14,067 nt of DNA from CAYLLT01 sp964591605 (GCA_964591605.1 CAZQEN010000197.1:1-14067), one strand, 5' to 3'; counted from the stretch's first letter, positions 1-9,129 are shown. Translations and numbers: made by a program. Notes: generated from the letters alone by a model not told the origin.

Positions 1-32
1 GCCGGGACATTCGCATCGGCGAATATCCCGGC
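1..32. repeat. Imperfect inverted repeat at the left edge
   Basis: Arms 1-14 and 19-32 are complementary at 13 of 14 positions (one C/A mismatch) around a 4-nt loop, ATCG. A T tract does not follow on the plus strand. It could be the terminator stem of a gene to the left or a dispersed hairpin element, and the window edge prevents deciding. Confidence 0.55.
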
Positions 33-93
33 GCGCCGGGACCCATGCCACCCGCCGATGTTGTCACGCACCCTAGAGCAGGGGGCAATGGCC

Positions 94-690
94 ATGATCG
101 AACGGATGGATCTGGAGCCGGAGCTCAGAGGCGTGGCCGAGAGCGAGCTCTCGACCCGTGAGCGCGTGCTCTGGTCCGGCCGCCCGCGGCCGGGGCGCTT
201 CGTTCTCGGTGCCCTGCCGATCTTTCTCTTTGCGATTCCCTGGACGGCTTTCGCGGTGTTCTGGACGGCCATGGCCCTTCAAGCACCGCTGGAGACGGGC
301 GGCGGGTGGACCTGGCTTTTTCCGCTCTGGGGCCTGCCGTTCATCCTCATCGGCCTGTGCATGCTGGCCTCGCCGCTCTGGGCCAGGCGCAGAGCCCGCC
401 GGACCCTCTACCTCATCACCGACCGCCGGGCCATCCTCTTCGAGGGCGGCTGGAGCATCACCGTTCGCTCGTTCGCCCCCGATCAGCTCACGAAACTCAC
501 GCGCCGGCAGCGATCGGATGGCAGCGGGGACATCATCATCGATCGCAAGACGTGGCGTGATTCAGACGGCGATCCCCGAAGCAGGGAAGTGGGTTTCATG
601 GGCATCGAGCAGGTCAAGGAGGTGGAAGAGATGCTCCGCCGCCTGGCCGCCAACGCGCCGGCCGATCCCCCTGAGCCGCAGCAGGCCTGA
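94..690 (+). CDS. Two-TM membrane protein with bacterial PH-like domain
   Basis: A protein of about 198 aa whose biochemical role is unknown. Residues about 35-60 and 70-95 are hydrophobic and look like two membrane helices. They are preceded by a short cytoplasmic segment with the LSTRERVLWSGRP motif and followed by an Arg-rich RRRARRTLYLITDRRAILF stretch. That stretch, which opens a beta-rich region, is typical of bacterial PH-like proteins: an 'E-x-x-hWxGRP' start, a TM pair, then 'TlY.iTDrRai'. The start at 94 is chosen because the GGGGG at 81-85 sits 8 nt before it. In-frame ATGs at 58 and 88 exist but are badly spaced from any Shine-Dalgarno. The gene converges on the DUF89 gene and appears monocistronic. 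The PH-like call rests on motif recognition only. Confidence 0.75.
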   Translation: MIERMDLEPELRGVAESELSTRERVLWSGRPRPGRFVLGALPIFLFAIPWTAFAVFWTAMALQAPLETGGGWTWLFPLWGLPFILIGLCMLASPLWARRRARRTLYLITDRRAILFEGGWSITVRSFAPDQLTKLTRRQRSDGSGDIIIDRKTWRDSDGDPRSREVGFMGIEQVKEVEEMLRRLAANAPADPPEPQQA

Positions 691-735
691 TGTCCCCAAG
701 CTGACAAGCCGCCATCCCGCCCCGACCTTCATCCG

Positions 736-764
736 ATCTCAAATCTCAGATCTGAAGAATCTCA
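736..764. repeat. AT-rich ATCTCA/TCAGATCTGA repeat between convergent genes
   Basis: An A/T-rich island in GC-rich DNA. It contains three near copies of AATCTCA and a perfect 10-bp palindrome TCAGATCTGA (746-755). It overlaps the stop codon of the DUF89 gene (complement of 762-764). It resembles the short dispersed repeats elsewhere in this window in character, but not in sequence. It could fold into a weak bidirectional hairpin between the convergent genes. Confidence 0.5.
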
Positions 765-1838
765 GAACCGCTCCGTCCGGGGGGCCGCCCGCGCCGCGTC
801 GAACCGGCACACCCCCGCGAACACCTTCGCCCCGAGCCAGCGGGCCACGCATTCGTCCTTGACGACCGCCACGCGCCATACGTCGCACTTGAAGGTCTGC
901 CGCCAGTTACTCTCGACGCCGCGGCCCATGCCCTCGATCACGATCAGGTCGCTCTCCGCGGCGGCCGCGTTGCACGCCTCGCTCACCTGCGTGAAGTCGA
1001 TCAGCGGAATCCCGCAGCCGCTCGCGACGGTGCGGATCGCGCCGGCCGCCAGCAGCTCGCGAAGCACCGCGTCGCCGACGGCCAGTCGGCCGAGCAGCGG
1101 GTCGAGCTCGTCGATCGTGATGTCGTTGAGCGCCGGGGCCGAGTTGACCGCGAGCACCACGCGCATCCCCTGCCGCGCCAGCTCGCGGACCAGCGGCACC
1201 ACGCCCAGCACCGCGTCGAGGCCCGCGTTGTCGGCAAAGAACAGGATCTGCCGGTACGCCCGGCCGCGCAGCCGCTCGGCGAGGGCATCGAAATCATCGA
1301 TGTGCCACGGCCGGTGCGGCACACGCTCGAGCATCGCCTCATAGGTAACCCCACCGCGGCGATACATCTCAATCGTTCGCGGCGAGCCCAGGTCGAACAT
1401 ATTTCCGGCGAACAGGCTGTGCACCAGCGGCTCCCAGCGAGCGGCCGGGGCCAGCCGGTCGAGCTTCCCGATCACCTGCGGGTAAAGCTGCACCGCCAGC
1501 TCGTTCTCCCGCCGCTTGACGCGCTGAAACGGGTCGGCAAAGCCATATTTGTTCATCACCGCCTGCCGAAACACGCCCAACCGCGGTGTCGTGAGCTGAT
1601 AGCCGGCCGGGTTCTCCCGCCGCCGGCCGAGCCCCTCGTGATACTCGCGCATGAACCCCTGCCAGCGCTCCTCAAAGTCGTCGCCGCCCAGCCCATCTTC
1701 GAGCAGGTGCCCCCGAATGTTGTCCGAGAAGCCGCTGAACAGACCCAGCCAGTACGCGCGCGAGGGCGGGTCGTACACGATGTCCCAATCGAATGCGGTG
1801 TAATGATCGGGGTCGGCGAGTTGGCAGAGGATCGGCAT
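762..1838 (-). CDS. DUF89 / ARMT1-like metal-dependent phosphatase, PANK4 type
   Basis: A protein of 358 aa matching the DUF89 damage-control phosphatase family, closest in style to the C-terminal domain of PANK4. Family members use a divalent metal to dephosphorylate small phosphometabolites; PANK4 acts on 4'-phosphopantetheine and its oxidised forms. Visible motifs are FFADNAGLD (Asp203, Asn204), LAVNSAPALND (Asp239) and SDLIVIEGMGRGVESN (about 297-311). The Asp-Asn to Asp spacing of 36 equals what I recall for the human PANK4 metal ligands D623/N624/D659. The open frame continues far upstream on the same strand, but that part is low-complexity Arg/Gly/Pro-rich shadow of fdhD. The ATG at 1838 lies 8 nt after the fdhD stop with no clear Shine-Dalgarno, suggesting translational coupling. 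The substrate is unknown; a link to cofactor salvage is inference. Confidence 0.85.
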   Translation of the reverse strand: MPILCQLADPDHYTAFDWDIVYDPPSRAYWLGLFSGFSDNIRGHLLEDGLGGDDFEERWQGFMREYHEGLGRRRENPAGYQLTTPRLGVFRQAVMNKYGFADPFQRVKRRENELAVQLYPQVIGKLDRLAPAARWEPLVHSLFAGNMFDLGSPRTIEMYRRGGVTYEAMLERVPHRPWHIDDFDALAERLRGRAYRQILFFADNAGLDAVLGVVPLVRELARQGMRVVLAVNSAPALNDITIDELDPLLGRLAVGDAVLRELLAAGAIRTVASGCGIPLIDFTQVSEACNAAAAESDLIVIEGMGRGVESNWRQTFKCDVWRVAVVKDECVARWLGAKVFAGVCRFDAARAAPRTERF

Positions 1839-1846
1839 AATGTGGA

Positions 1847-2671
1847 TCAGTGCTCGATTCGATGTCCGCCCGCGTAGATGTTCATCCCCTCCCCGCGGAG
1901 AAAGCCCACGAGCGTCACGTTGTTCTGCACCGCCAGCTCGATCGCCAGAGAGCTCGGGGCCGAGACGGCGGCCACGACCGGCACGCGGGCCACGAGCGCC
2001 TTCTGCACGATCTCGAAGCCGGCGCGTCCCGAGATCATGAGGATTTCCCGCTCCAGGGGCAAGCGCCGGCCCAGGACCGCCCAGCCGATGACCTTGTCGA
2101 CCGCGTTGTGCCGGCCCACGTCCTCGCGCACGCACAGGAGATGGCCGTCGAGGTCGAAGAGGGCGGCCGCGTGCAGGCCGCCGGTCTGGCCGAAGACGGC
2201 CTGCGCGTCGCGCATGGCCACCGGCAGGCGACGGAGCACCGTGGGCGAAATGGTGAACGACGCGTCGATCGGCCGCACGCGCTGGCGCACCTGTTCGAGG
2301 CTGGCCTTTCCGCAGATGCCGCAACTGCTCGTGGCGTAGAAGTTCCGCTGAGCCCGCTCCCCATCGACGACCACGCCCGCGGCCAGCTCGACGCTCACGA
2401 TGTTGGCCAGCGGCTGGCCGCTGCGAGACGGCGGATGCGCGGCCCCAGCGATGTCGCCGGCCTGGGCGACGACGCCCTCGGTGAGCAGGAATCCCGCCGC
2501 GAGTTCCTCGTCGTGCCCCGGCGTCCGCATCGTGACGGCGATCGATTCGCCGCCGACCCGGATCTCCAGCGGCTCCTCGATGACGGCCTCGTCATCGCGT
2601 TCCGTCCATGACACCCCCTGAATGTGCAGGGTGCGCACTGTCTGGATCTGATTGTCGTGCCCGGTGGACAT
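1847..2671 (-). CDS. fdhD: Formate dehydrogenase accessory sulfurtransferase FdhD
   Basis: A cytoplasmic protein of 274 aa, close to the usual FdhD length (E. coli about 277). FdhD binds the bis-MGD molybdenum cofactor and passes sulfur from the cysteine desulfurase IscS to it, which is essential for formate-dehydrogenase-type enzymes. Signature stretches in order are RTPGHDEELAAGFLLTEG (49-66), SSCGICGK with the conserved Cys117 and Cys120, GGLHAAALFD, REDVGRHNAVDKVIG, SGRAGFEIVQKA, SAPSSLAIELA and TLVGFLRGEGMNIYAG. The ATG at 2671 is preferred over the one at 2707. The extra twelve residues from 2707 are encoded partly by the CACGAAG repeat and are not FdhD-like. The gene lies 108 nt downstream of the oxidoreductase it presumably serves and 8 nt upstream of the DUF89 gene. 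Confidence 0.95.
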   Translation of the reverse strand: MSTGHDNQIQTVRTLHIQGVSWTERDDEAVIEEPLEIRVGGESIAVTMRTPGHDEELAAGFLLTEGVVAQAGDIAGAAHPPSRSGQPLANIVSVELAAGVVVDGERAQRNFYATSSCGICGKASLEQVRQRVRPIDASFTISPTVLRRLPVAMRDAQAVFGQTGGLHAAALFDLDGHLLCVREDVGRHNAVDKVIGWAVLGRRLPLEREILMISGRAGFEIVQKALVARVPVVAAVSAPSSLAIELAVQNNVTLVGFLRGEGMNIYAGGHRIEH

Positions 2672-2695
2672 GAGTTTCACAATGAACCAAAACAA

Positions 2696-2768
2696 CCACG
2701 AAGGCACGAAGACACGAAGAGGAGTCTGTGGCAGGACGCAGGTCCTTCGTGTCTTCGTGCCTTCGTGG
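2696..2768. repeat. Perfect 24-bp inverted repeat of CACGAAG units
   Basis: The arms at 2696-2719 and 2745-2768 are perfect reverse complements over 24 bp around a 25-nt loop. Each arm is itself three near copies of a 7-8-nt CACGAAG(G/A) unit. It fills most of the gap between the oxidoreductase stop and fdhD. Any transcript crossing it would form a very stable hairpin, so it could attenuate or stabilise fdhD mRNA. Repeats of this type are, from general knowledge, abundant in some Planctomycetota and Verrucomicrobiota genomes. Confidence 0.9.
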
Positions 2769-2779
2769 TGCGTCCTTTC

Positions 2780-5188
2780 TTAGAGTTTCGCCACGGTCAC
2801 GTACGCGTTGTAATCCGGCTCGCCGGAGACCGGGTCCATCCGGCGACTGATCAGGACGTTGGCCTCGGGCCAGTAGGCGGCGATGCAGCGCGGGGCCATG
2901 CGGCGGATGCGGCACACCCCCTCGAACTGGCCGAGCTCGTTGCGGAGCCGCACGCGCGAGCCCTCGGCCAGGCCGAGCTCACGGGCATCATCCGCGTTGA
3001 AAAAGAGGTCCTCACGGTGCCCATTGCCCACCGAGTCATGCGCCTGTTGTACGATGGAGTTGAACTGCTTGCCGCGGCGCGTCGTGAGCCGGAAGTGGCC
3101 GTTGGGAATCTCGCTCTCGGGCACATCCACGCACGTGAACGCCGCCCGGCCGTCGGGCATGCCGGGGCACACGCCACCGGCGAGCAGAAACGGCCCGCCC
3201 CACTGGAGACTGTCACCCTCTTGGCGAAGGTCCTTGATACCCCTGTAGATCGGCATCGCCTCGTCCATCTCATCGCGGATGGCCTGCGCGTCGGCGTAGG
3301 CGAATGCCGGTGCGAGCTCGGGCTCGACGGCCGCGGCCAGTTCACACAGGATGCGCCACTCGGCCTTTGTCTCGCCGATCCGCGGGCCGGGGATCTCGGG
3401 CGAAAAGCGCACCCGCCGCTCCGTGCTCGTCGATGTGCCGCCGCCTTCCTGCTCGTAGCGCGTTTTGGCGGGCAGGATCACCGCCACCTCGCCCGGATCG
3501 AGCAGCGCCGACTCGTTGAAGACGATGTCCTGATGCACGCGGCACTTCACACGCTCCAGTGCTTCCTGCATATAGCGCGTATCGGGCATCGTGCGCAGCA
3601 GGTTGCCGCCGATGTTGTAGAGCACGTCGAGCCGGCCCTCGTGCGCGGCGTGCAGCATCTCCATCGTGCGCAGGCCATGCTCACGCGGCAACCGCCCCGG
3701 TAGGTCCCGCCTGCCGGGCGGGACCTGTGTCGCCTGGCAGTTAAACTCTATAGGGAGGGACTCGATGGGTTCCGGGGCGTCGGTCGAATCACGTCCCGCC
3801 CGGCAGGCGCGACCTGCAGGCCGGCCCCAGAGCTCCTCGAACCGCCGGCAGTTCTCGTCGTTGACGGGAAACCCGCCGCAGAACTTCGCGGGATCGACGC
3901 CGCATTCCCCGCCGCCCTGCACGCCGCTGTGCCCGCGGATAGGCATGATCCCGCACTTCTCGCGGCCGATCATGCCTCGCGCGAGCACGAGATTGACCAG
4001 CGCCTTGACGTTGTCCACGCCGAAGCGGTGCTGCGTGAGACCCATGCTGTAGACGAACACGGCCGTCCGCGCCCGAGCGTAATCGCAGGCGAACGCCTCC
4101 ATGCGCGCTTCGGAAATCCCCGATTCACGTTCGAGCTGCGCATACGAATACTGCCCCACGTGCCGGACCAGCGCGTCCCAGCCGGTGGTGTGCGCATCGA
4201 TGAACGCCCGATCCAGTCTCCCCTCATTTCGACTTTCGACTTTCGACTTTCGACTTTCACCCCCCGACTTTCGACTTTCATCGAGCTCGACGAGCTTCTT
4301 GAGCACGCCGGTCATGAATGCGATGTCGCCGCCGATCCGCACGCCGTAAAAGTCGTCCATGATCTTCGTGCCGAATACCGCGCTGCTCGTGATGGACGGA
4401 ATCCAGTAACGCTCCAGCCCCGGCTCGCGATACGGGTTGACGACGATGATCCGCGTGCCGGCCTTCTTCGCGTAGTGCATGTATTTGATCGTCACCGGCT
4501 GGTTGTTCGCCAGGTCGCTGCCGAAGATCACCAGCAGGTCGGTGCCGATCATGTCCTTGAGCGAGCACGTGGGCGCGGCGACGCCGAGCGTGTCCTTCAG
4601 CCCGGAGACCGTCGCGGCATGACAGAGCCGCGCGCACAGGTCGATGTTGTTCGTGCCGAGCATCCGCGCGAGTTTCTGGGCGACGTAGTACGTCTCGTTG
4701 GTGAGCCCGCGCGACGTGACGAAGAAACCCACCCGCTGCGGCGACGTGTTGCGAATCGAGCCGGCGATCGTTCGATACGCCTCGTCCCAGCTCACGGCCG
4801 TAAAGCCGCGCTCGCCGCGCCGCCGGATGAGCGGGTGCGAGAGCCGCCCGAGGTTGTGCAGCTCGCGGTTGCTGAGCCGCCGCAGCCGCTCCACGTCCGC
4901 CCACGCCTCCGGCTTCATGGCCGGCATCGTATTGAGCCGCAGCAGGTTGAGCCGCGTGAGGCACAGGTGCGTCCCCTCGACCACGTCGTCCCTGAGTCCG
5001 CGCGGCCCGAGCGAGCAGCCATCGCACACACCGTGCTTGAGAATCCGCCAGGCGTAACCCAGGCGGTCGCGATTCTCCCACGCAATGCGCAACATCTCGC
5101 GGTAGTGCTTGGGCTTGGCCCTCCCCAGCCCGAATGGGATGGGATAGAAGCCTCCCGGCGAATGGTGTTGGTGACAGGCGTCGGACAT
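2780..5188 (-). CDS. FdhF/YdeP-family molybdopterin oxidoreductase (formate dehydrogenase-like)
   Basis: A protein of 802 aa of the FdhF/YdeP family, a bis-MGD molybdoenzyme group related to formate dehydrogenase alpha subunits. No twin-arginine signal is visible, so it is likely cytoplasmic. Near the N-terminus are Cys55, Cys58 and Cys76, a reduced Fe-S-like set lacking the full four-cysteine motif. At about residues 185-191, CARLCHA aligns with the FDH active site, with Cys189-His190 where selenocysteine-His occurs in E. coli FdhF. Later come GHSGVQGGGECGV, LDVLYNIGGN and the C-terminal molydopterin dinucleotide-binding domain (RLTTRRGKQFNSIVQQ onward). ATG 5188 is preferred to the in-frame GTG at 5215. 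Residues about 303-321 and 459-495 are encoded by repeats and look like insertions. With fdhD directly downstream, the Mo-sulfuration partner is supplied. The substrate is unproven. Confidence 0.9.
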   Translation of the reverse strand: MSDACHQHHSPGGFYPIPFGLGRAKPKHYREMLRIAWENRDRLGYAWRILKHGVCDGCSLGPRGLRDDVVEGTHLCLTRLNLLRLNTMPAMKPEAWADVERLRRLSNRELHNLGRLSHPLIRRRGERGFTAVSWDEAYRTIAGSIRNTSPQRVGFFVTSRGLTNETYYVAQKLARMLGTNNIDLCARLCHAATVSGLKDTLGVAAPTCSLKDMIGTDLLVIFGSDLANNQPVTIKYMHYAKKAGTRIIVVNPYREPGLERYWIPSITSSAVFGTKIMDDFYGVRIGGDIAFMTGVLKKLVELDESRKSGGESRKSKVESRNEGRLDRAFIDAHTTGWDALVRHVGQYSYAQLERESGISEARMEAFACDYARARTAVFVYSMGLTQHRFGVDNVKALVNLVLARGMIGREKCGIMPIRGHSGVQGGGECGVDPAKFCGGFPVNDENCRRFEELWGRPAGRACRAGRDSTDAPEPIESLPIEFNCQATQVPPGRRDLPGRLPREHGLRTMEMLHAAHEGRLDVLYNIGGNLLRTMPDTRYMQEALERVKCRVHQDIVFNESALLDPGEVAVILPAKTRYEQEGGGTSTSTERRVRFSPEIPGPRIGETKAEWRILCELAAAVEPELAPAFAYADAQAIRDEMDEAMPIYRGIKDLRQEGDSLQWGGPFLLAGGVCPGMPDGRAAFTCVDVPESEIPNGHFRLTTRRGKQFNSIVQQAHDSVGNGHREDLFFNADDARELGLAEGSRVRLRNELGQFEGVCRIRRMAPRCIAAYWPEANVLISRRMDPVSGEPDYNAYVTVAKL
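3703..3814. repeat. GC-rich inverted-repeat insertion inside the oxidoreductase gene
   Basis: Arms at 3703-3724 and 3793-3814 are reverse complements at 21 of 22 positions. The left arm is also a hairpin by itself (stem GGTCCCGCC/GGCGGGACC, 3703-3725). The element encodes about residues 459-495, rich in Arg, Gly, Ala and Pro. It lies between FEELWGRP and LRTMEMLHAAHEG, where related proteins, as far as I recall, have only a short linker. The frame is preserved. Confidence 0.8.
4227..4280. repeat. TTTCGAC heptanucleotide repeat inside the oxidoreductase gene
   Basis: Four tandem TTTCGAC units are followed by TTTCACCCCC and two more partial units. The 54-nt tract is a multiple of three and encodes a Ser/Arg/Lys-rich segment (about residues 303-321, ESRKSGGESRKSKVES). 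That segment lies between conserved blocks ending LKKLVELD and beginning LDRAFIDAHT. Because the unit is 7 nt, any change of copy number other than by three would shift the frame. Confidence 0.9.
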
Positions 5189-5475
5189 CCCGTCTGCCCC
5201 GACGGCCGCGTGCACACTTCAAGCGTGCCAGGCGACATCCCCTGGACGGATCATGGAGCAGCGATCAGGCCCGAACGCTACCCGCCAGGCGCATAGCCTA
5301 CCATGCCGGCCGGCCCGGGTCGCGACCCAGTCCGCCGGATCCGCGTTTTCGCGGCCAGAGCCGCGTCACGCCCTCATTGTGGAGAAGCCCGCATGGGGAT
5401 CCGCTCCAAAGAGCCGGTCGCCATCAGGGATAACAGGTAGACCCCGGAAGACGAATCGTCGCCACCTGGGTTCGG
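5189..5475. other. Intergenic region upstream of the oxidoreductase operon
   Basis: The 287 nt between the oxidoreductase start and the stop of the glycogen-binding protein hold no convincing gene. A perfect 12-bp palindrome GGGTCGCGACCC is at 5317-5328. I see no clear -35/-10 pair and could not match the leader to the Moco riboswitch by eye. Confidence 0.4.
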
Positions 5476-5757
5476 TTAGGAGACAACCAGCAGCGAATCG
5501 GTCGTCCCGAACGGATTCTCAACCGATGATTCCGCCTCGGGGTCCGGGACCCACTGGCCATCCACGAAGAACTTGTAGCGATGCTCGCCGGGGTCGAGTT
5601 GCAGACGCTTACGGAAGGTGCCGTCCTTCTGTTTCGACATCTTGCCCAGGGACGGCTGCCAGCCGTTAAATGTCCCAGCCAAAAGGACTTGCTGACATTC
5701 GGGATTCGACGGCCGATAAACGAAGGTGATCTCCGACTTGCCTTTTCGCACAACCAT
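5476..5757 (-). CDS. Stand-alone glycogen-binding domain protein (CBM48 / AMPK-beta-like)
   Basis: A 93-aa protein made of a single early-set immunoglobulin-like domain of the isoamylase-N/CBM48 type, the fold used by AMPK beta subunits and glycogen branching enzymes to bind alpha-glucan. Diagnostic features are ITFVYRPSNPECQQVLLAGTF with FNGWQ (about 9-33), MSKQKDGTFRKRLQLDPGEHRYKF, FVDGQWVPDPEAES and the terminal NPFGTTDSLLVV. No catalytic domain is attached and none lies nearby. A strong Shine-Dalgarno (AAGGAG, complement of 5766-5771) sits at good spacing before the ATG. It probably targets a partner to glycogen or serves as a small glycogen sensor; no partner is identifiable in the window. 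Family assignment is firm, function is inference. Confidence 0.9.
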   Translation of the reverse strand: MVVRKGKSEITFVYRPSNPECQQVLLAGTFNGWQPSLGKMSKQKDGTFRKRLQLDPGEHRYKFFVDGQWVPDPEAESSVENPFGTTDSLLVVS

Positions 5758-5809
5758 TGTGTTACTCCTTTCGACGAATCGCTTCCATGCCAGGCGGCCA
5801 ATTCGACGG

Positions 5810-5829
5810 TGTGTATCAATTGTAACACA
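5810..5829. promoter_or_regulatory. Interrupted palindrome upstream of the CBM48 gene (possible operator)
   Basis: TGTGT-N2-CAATTG-N2-ACACA forms a 20-bp dyad in an otherwise GC-rich leader, 53 nt before the start of the glycogen-binding protein. On the minus strand it includes TTACAAT, which could serve as a -10 element. It has the size of a repressor or activator site; the regulator is unknown. Confidence 0.35.
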
Positions 5830-5892
5830 CGGAGCGGAGCTTTGCAGCGAGCAATCAAGGATTTGCGGGGCGGTTTGGCCGAAGTAATAGGG

Positions 5893-5922
5893 TTGTGCTT
5901 CCGCTCACTGAGCGGTTACGAT
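5893..5922 (+). promoter_or_regulatory. Candidate sigma70-like promoter with internal dyad, upstream of MBL gene
   Basis: TTGTGC (5893-5898) and TACGAT (5917-5922) are separated by 18 nt, 80 nt before the MBL-fold gene. The spacer contains a perfect inverted repeat CCGCTC-ACT-GAGCGG (5901-5915), a plausible operator position. Matches to consensus are only partial. Confidence 0.3.
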
Positions 5923-6002
5923 AGCACGGCCCAGGCTTTGCAGCGGCTCGGGTCTACCAAGTCCCGACAAGAACCAGACTCTATCAAGGGTATCTGGCCC
6001 AT

Positions 6003-6884
6003 ATGCTCACATTGACTTTTCTCGGCGTAGGCTCGGCCTTCGCCAAAAGAAATTTTCAGTCAAACGCACTCATCGAGGCCTGGCGGCAGGGCCCCGAGCA
6101 TCAGGCCGTCCCCGACGACACCCTTCTGATCGACCTGGGCGGCACGGGTCCCCTGGCCCTGTACCACCTGATGCAGAAGCCCGGCTTCGAGTACCTCTGC
6201 ACTGAGGGCAAGATCAACTATCCGGCCATCCGGCGGGTTTTCGTCACCCACCCCCACGCCGACCACATCGGCGGCCTCGAAGAGATGGCCCTGATGAACG
6301 CCTACGTCTTCCGCAGCCCCGAGACGGGCAAGCCCTACAAGCCGCAGATCATCAGCTCGCTGAGCATCCTCGTGAACCTGTGGGACCAGTCGCTCAAAGG
6401 TGGCATGAGTGCAATGGCCGGCCGCTACGTGCTGCTCCAGGACTACTTCTTCATCCTGGCCATCCAGCCGGGCGAACCCGGCCGGGACCACTTCTCCATG
6501 CTCAAGCGGTACCGGTTCTCGCTCTTTCCGACCGATCACATCCAGGTGGAACGCAAGTACGACTGGCCCTCCTACGGCCTCTACATCGAGGACACGCAGT
6601 CGCACCAGTCGGCCTTCTTCTCGGGCGACACCCGCTTCGATTACCCGGCTTACGCCCGCATGATGGAACGGGCCCAGATCTGCTTCCACGACGCCCAGCT
6701 CGTGGACCAGCCGGACCCCGTGCATGCCCTGCTCAGCGAGCTGCGCACGCTCCCCGAGCCGATCCGCCGCAAGACGCTGCTGTACCACTACGGCGACGAC
6801 TGGGACGCCGGGCCGTTCGACGACATCCCGGACAACTTCGCCGGCTTCGCCGTGCCCGCCCGCCGCTACCGGATCCTGCCCTGA
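6003..6884 (+). CDS. MBL-fold metallo-hydrolase
   Basis: A 293-aa metallo-beta-lactamase-fold enzyme, presumably cytoplasmic (no signal peptide). The metal site is visible: THPHADHIGG gives His83, His85, Asp87 and His88; FFSGDTRFD gives the bridging Asp209; and LLYHYGDDW supplies a likely final ligand, His262. The N-terminal beta-strand LTLTFLGVGSAF and DDTLLIDLGG are typical of the RNase Z/phosphodiesterase-like branch rather than beta-lactamases. Unusual for simple members is a roughly 80-residue helical segment between the HxHxDH motif and the following strands (about 95-175). It may form a substrate lid. The Shine-Dalgarno is weak (AAGGG at distance). The gene is divergent from the glycogen-binding gene and convergent with glnN. 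The substrate cannot be told from sequence. Confidence 0.9.
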   Translation: MLTLTFLGVGSAFAKRNFQSNALIEAWRQGPEHQAVPDDTLLIDLGGTGPLALYHLMQKPGFEYLCTEGKINYPAIRRVFVTHPHADHIGGLEEMALMNAYVFRSPETGKPYKPQIISSLSILVNLWDQSLKGGMSAMAGRYVLLQDYFFILAIQPGEPGRDHFSMLKRYRFSLFPTDHIQVERKYDWPSYGLYIEDTQSHQSAFFSGDTRFDYPAYARMMERAQICFHDAQLVDQPDPVHALLSELRTLPEPIRRKTLLYHYGDDWDAGPFDDIPDNFAGFAVPARRYRILP

Positions 6885-6929
6885 GCTCAGCGGTCGGCCC
6901 GCGGTGTGTCGCGGACGCGCCGGGTCAGC

Positions 6930-9113
<2,184 letters not shown>

Positions 9114-9120
9114 GGTTAGA

Positions 9121-9129
9121 CACTCCTCC
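9121..9129 (-). promoter_or_regulatory. Shine-Dalgarno of glnN
   Basis: GGAGGAGTG on the minus strand supports the GTG at 9113 as the glnN start. The preceding hairpin (9134-9161) ends only 4 nt from it, so its folding state could affect ribosome access. Confidence 0.6.

Noticed and set aside
1839..2324. Upstream extension of the DUF89 reading frame to 2324
   Set aside because: The extra 162 residues are Arg/Gly/Pro-rich, out of frame over fdhD, and resemble no part of the DUF89 family. The ATG at 1838 gives the proper family length.
4615..4630. Selenocysteine codon at the FDH active site
   Set aside because: The codon at the active-site position is an ordinary Cys codon (complement of GCA) and no in-frame UGA occurs.
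5426..5442. Sequence resembling an I-SceI site or the 23S rRNA GGGATAACAGG segment
   Set aside because: Only about 12 bases match and no rRNA context surrounds them, so this is taken as coincidence.
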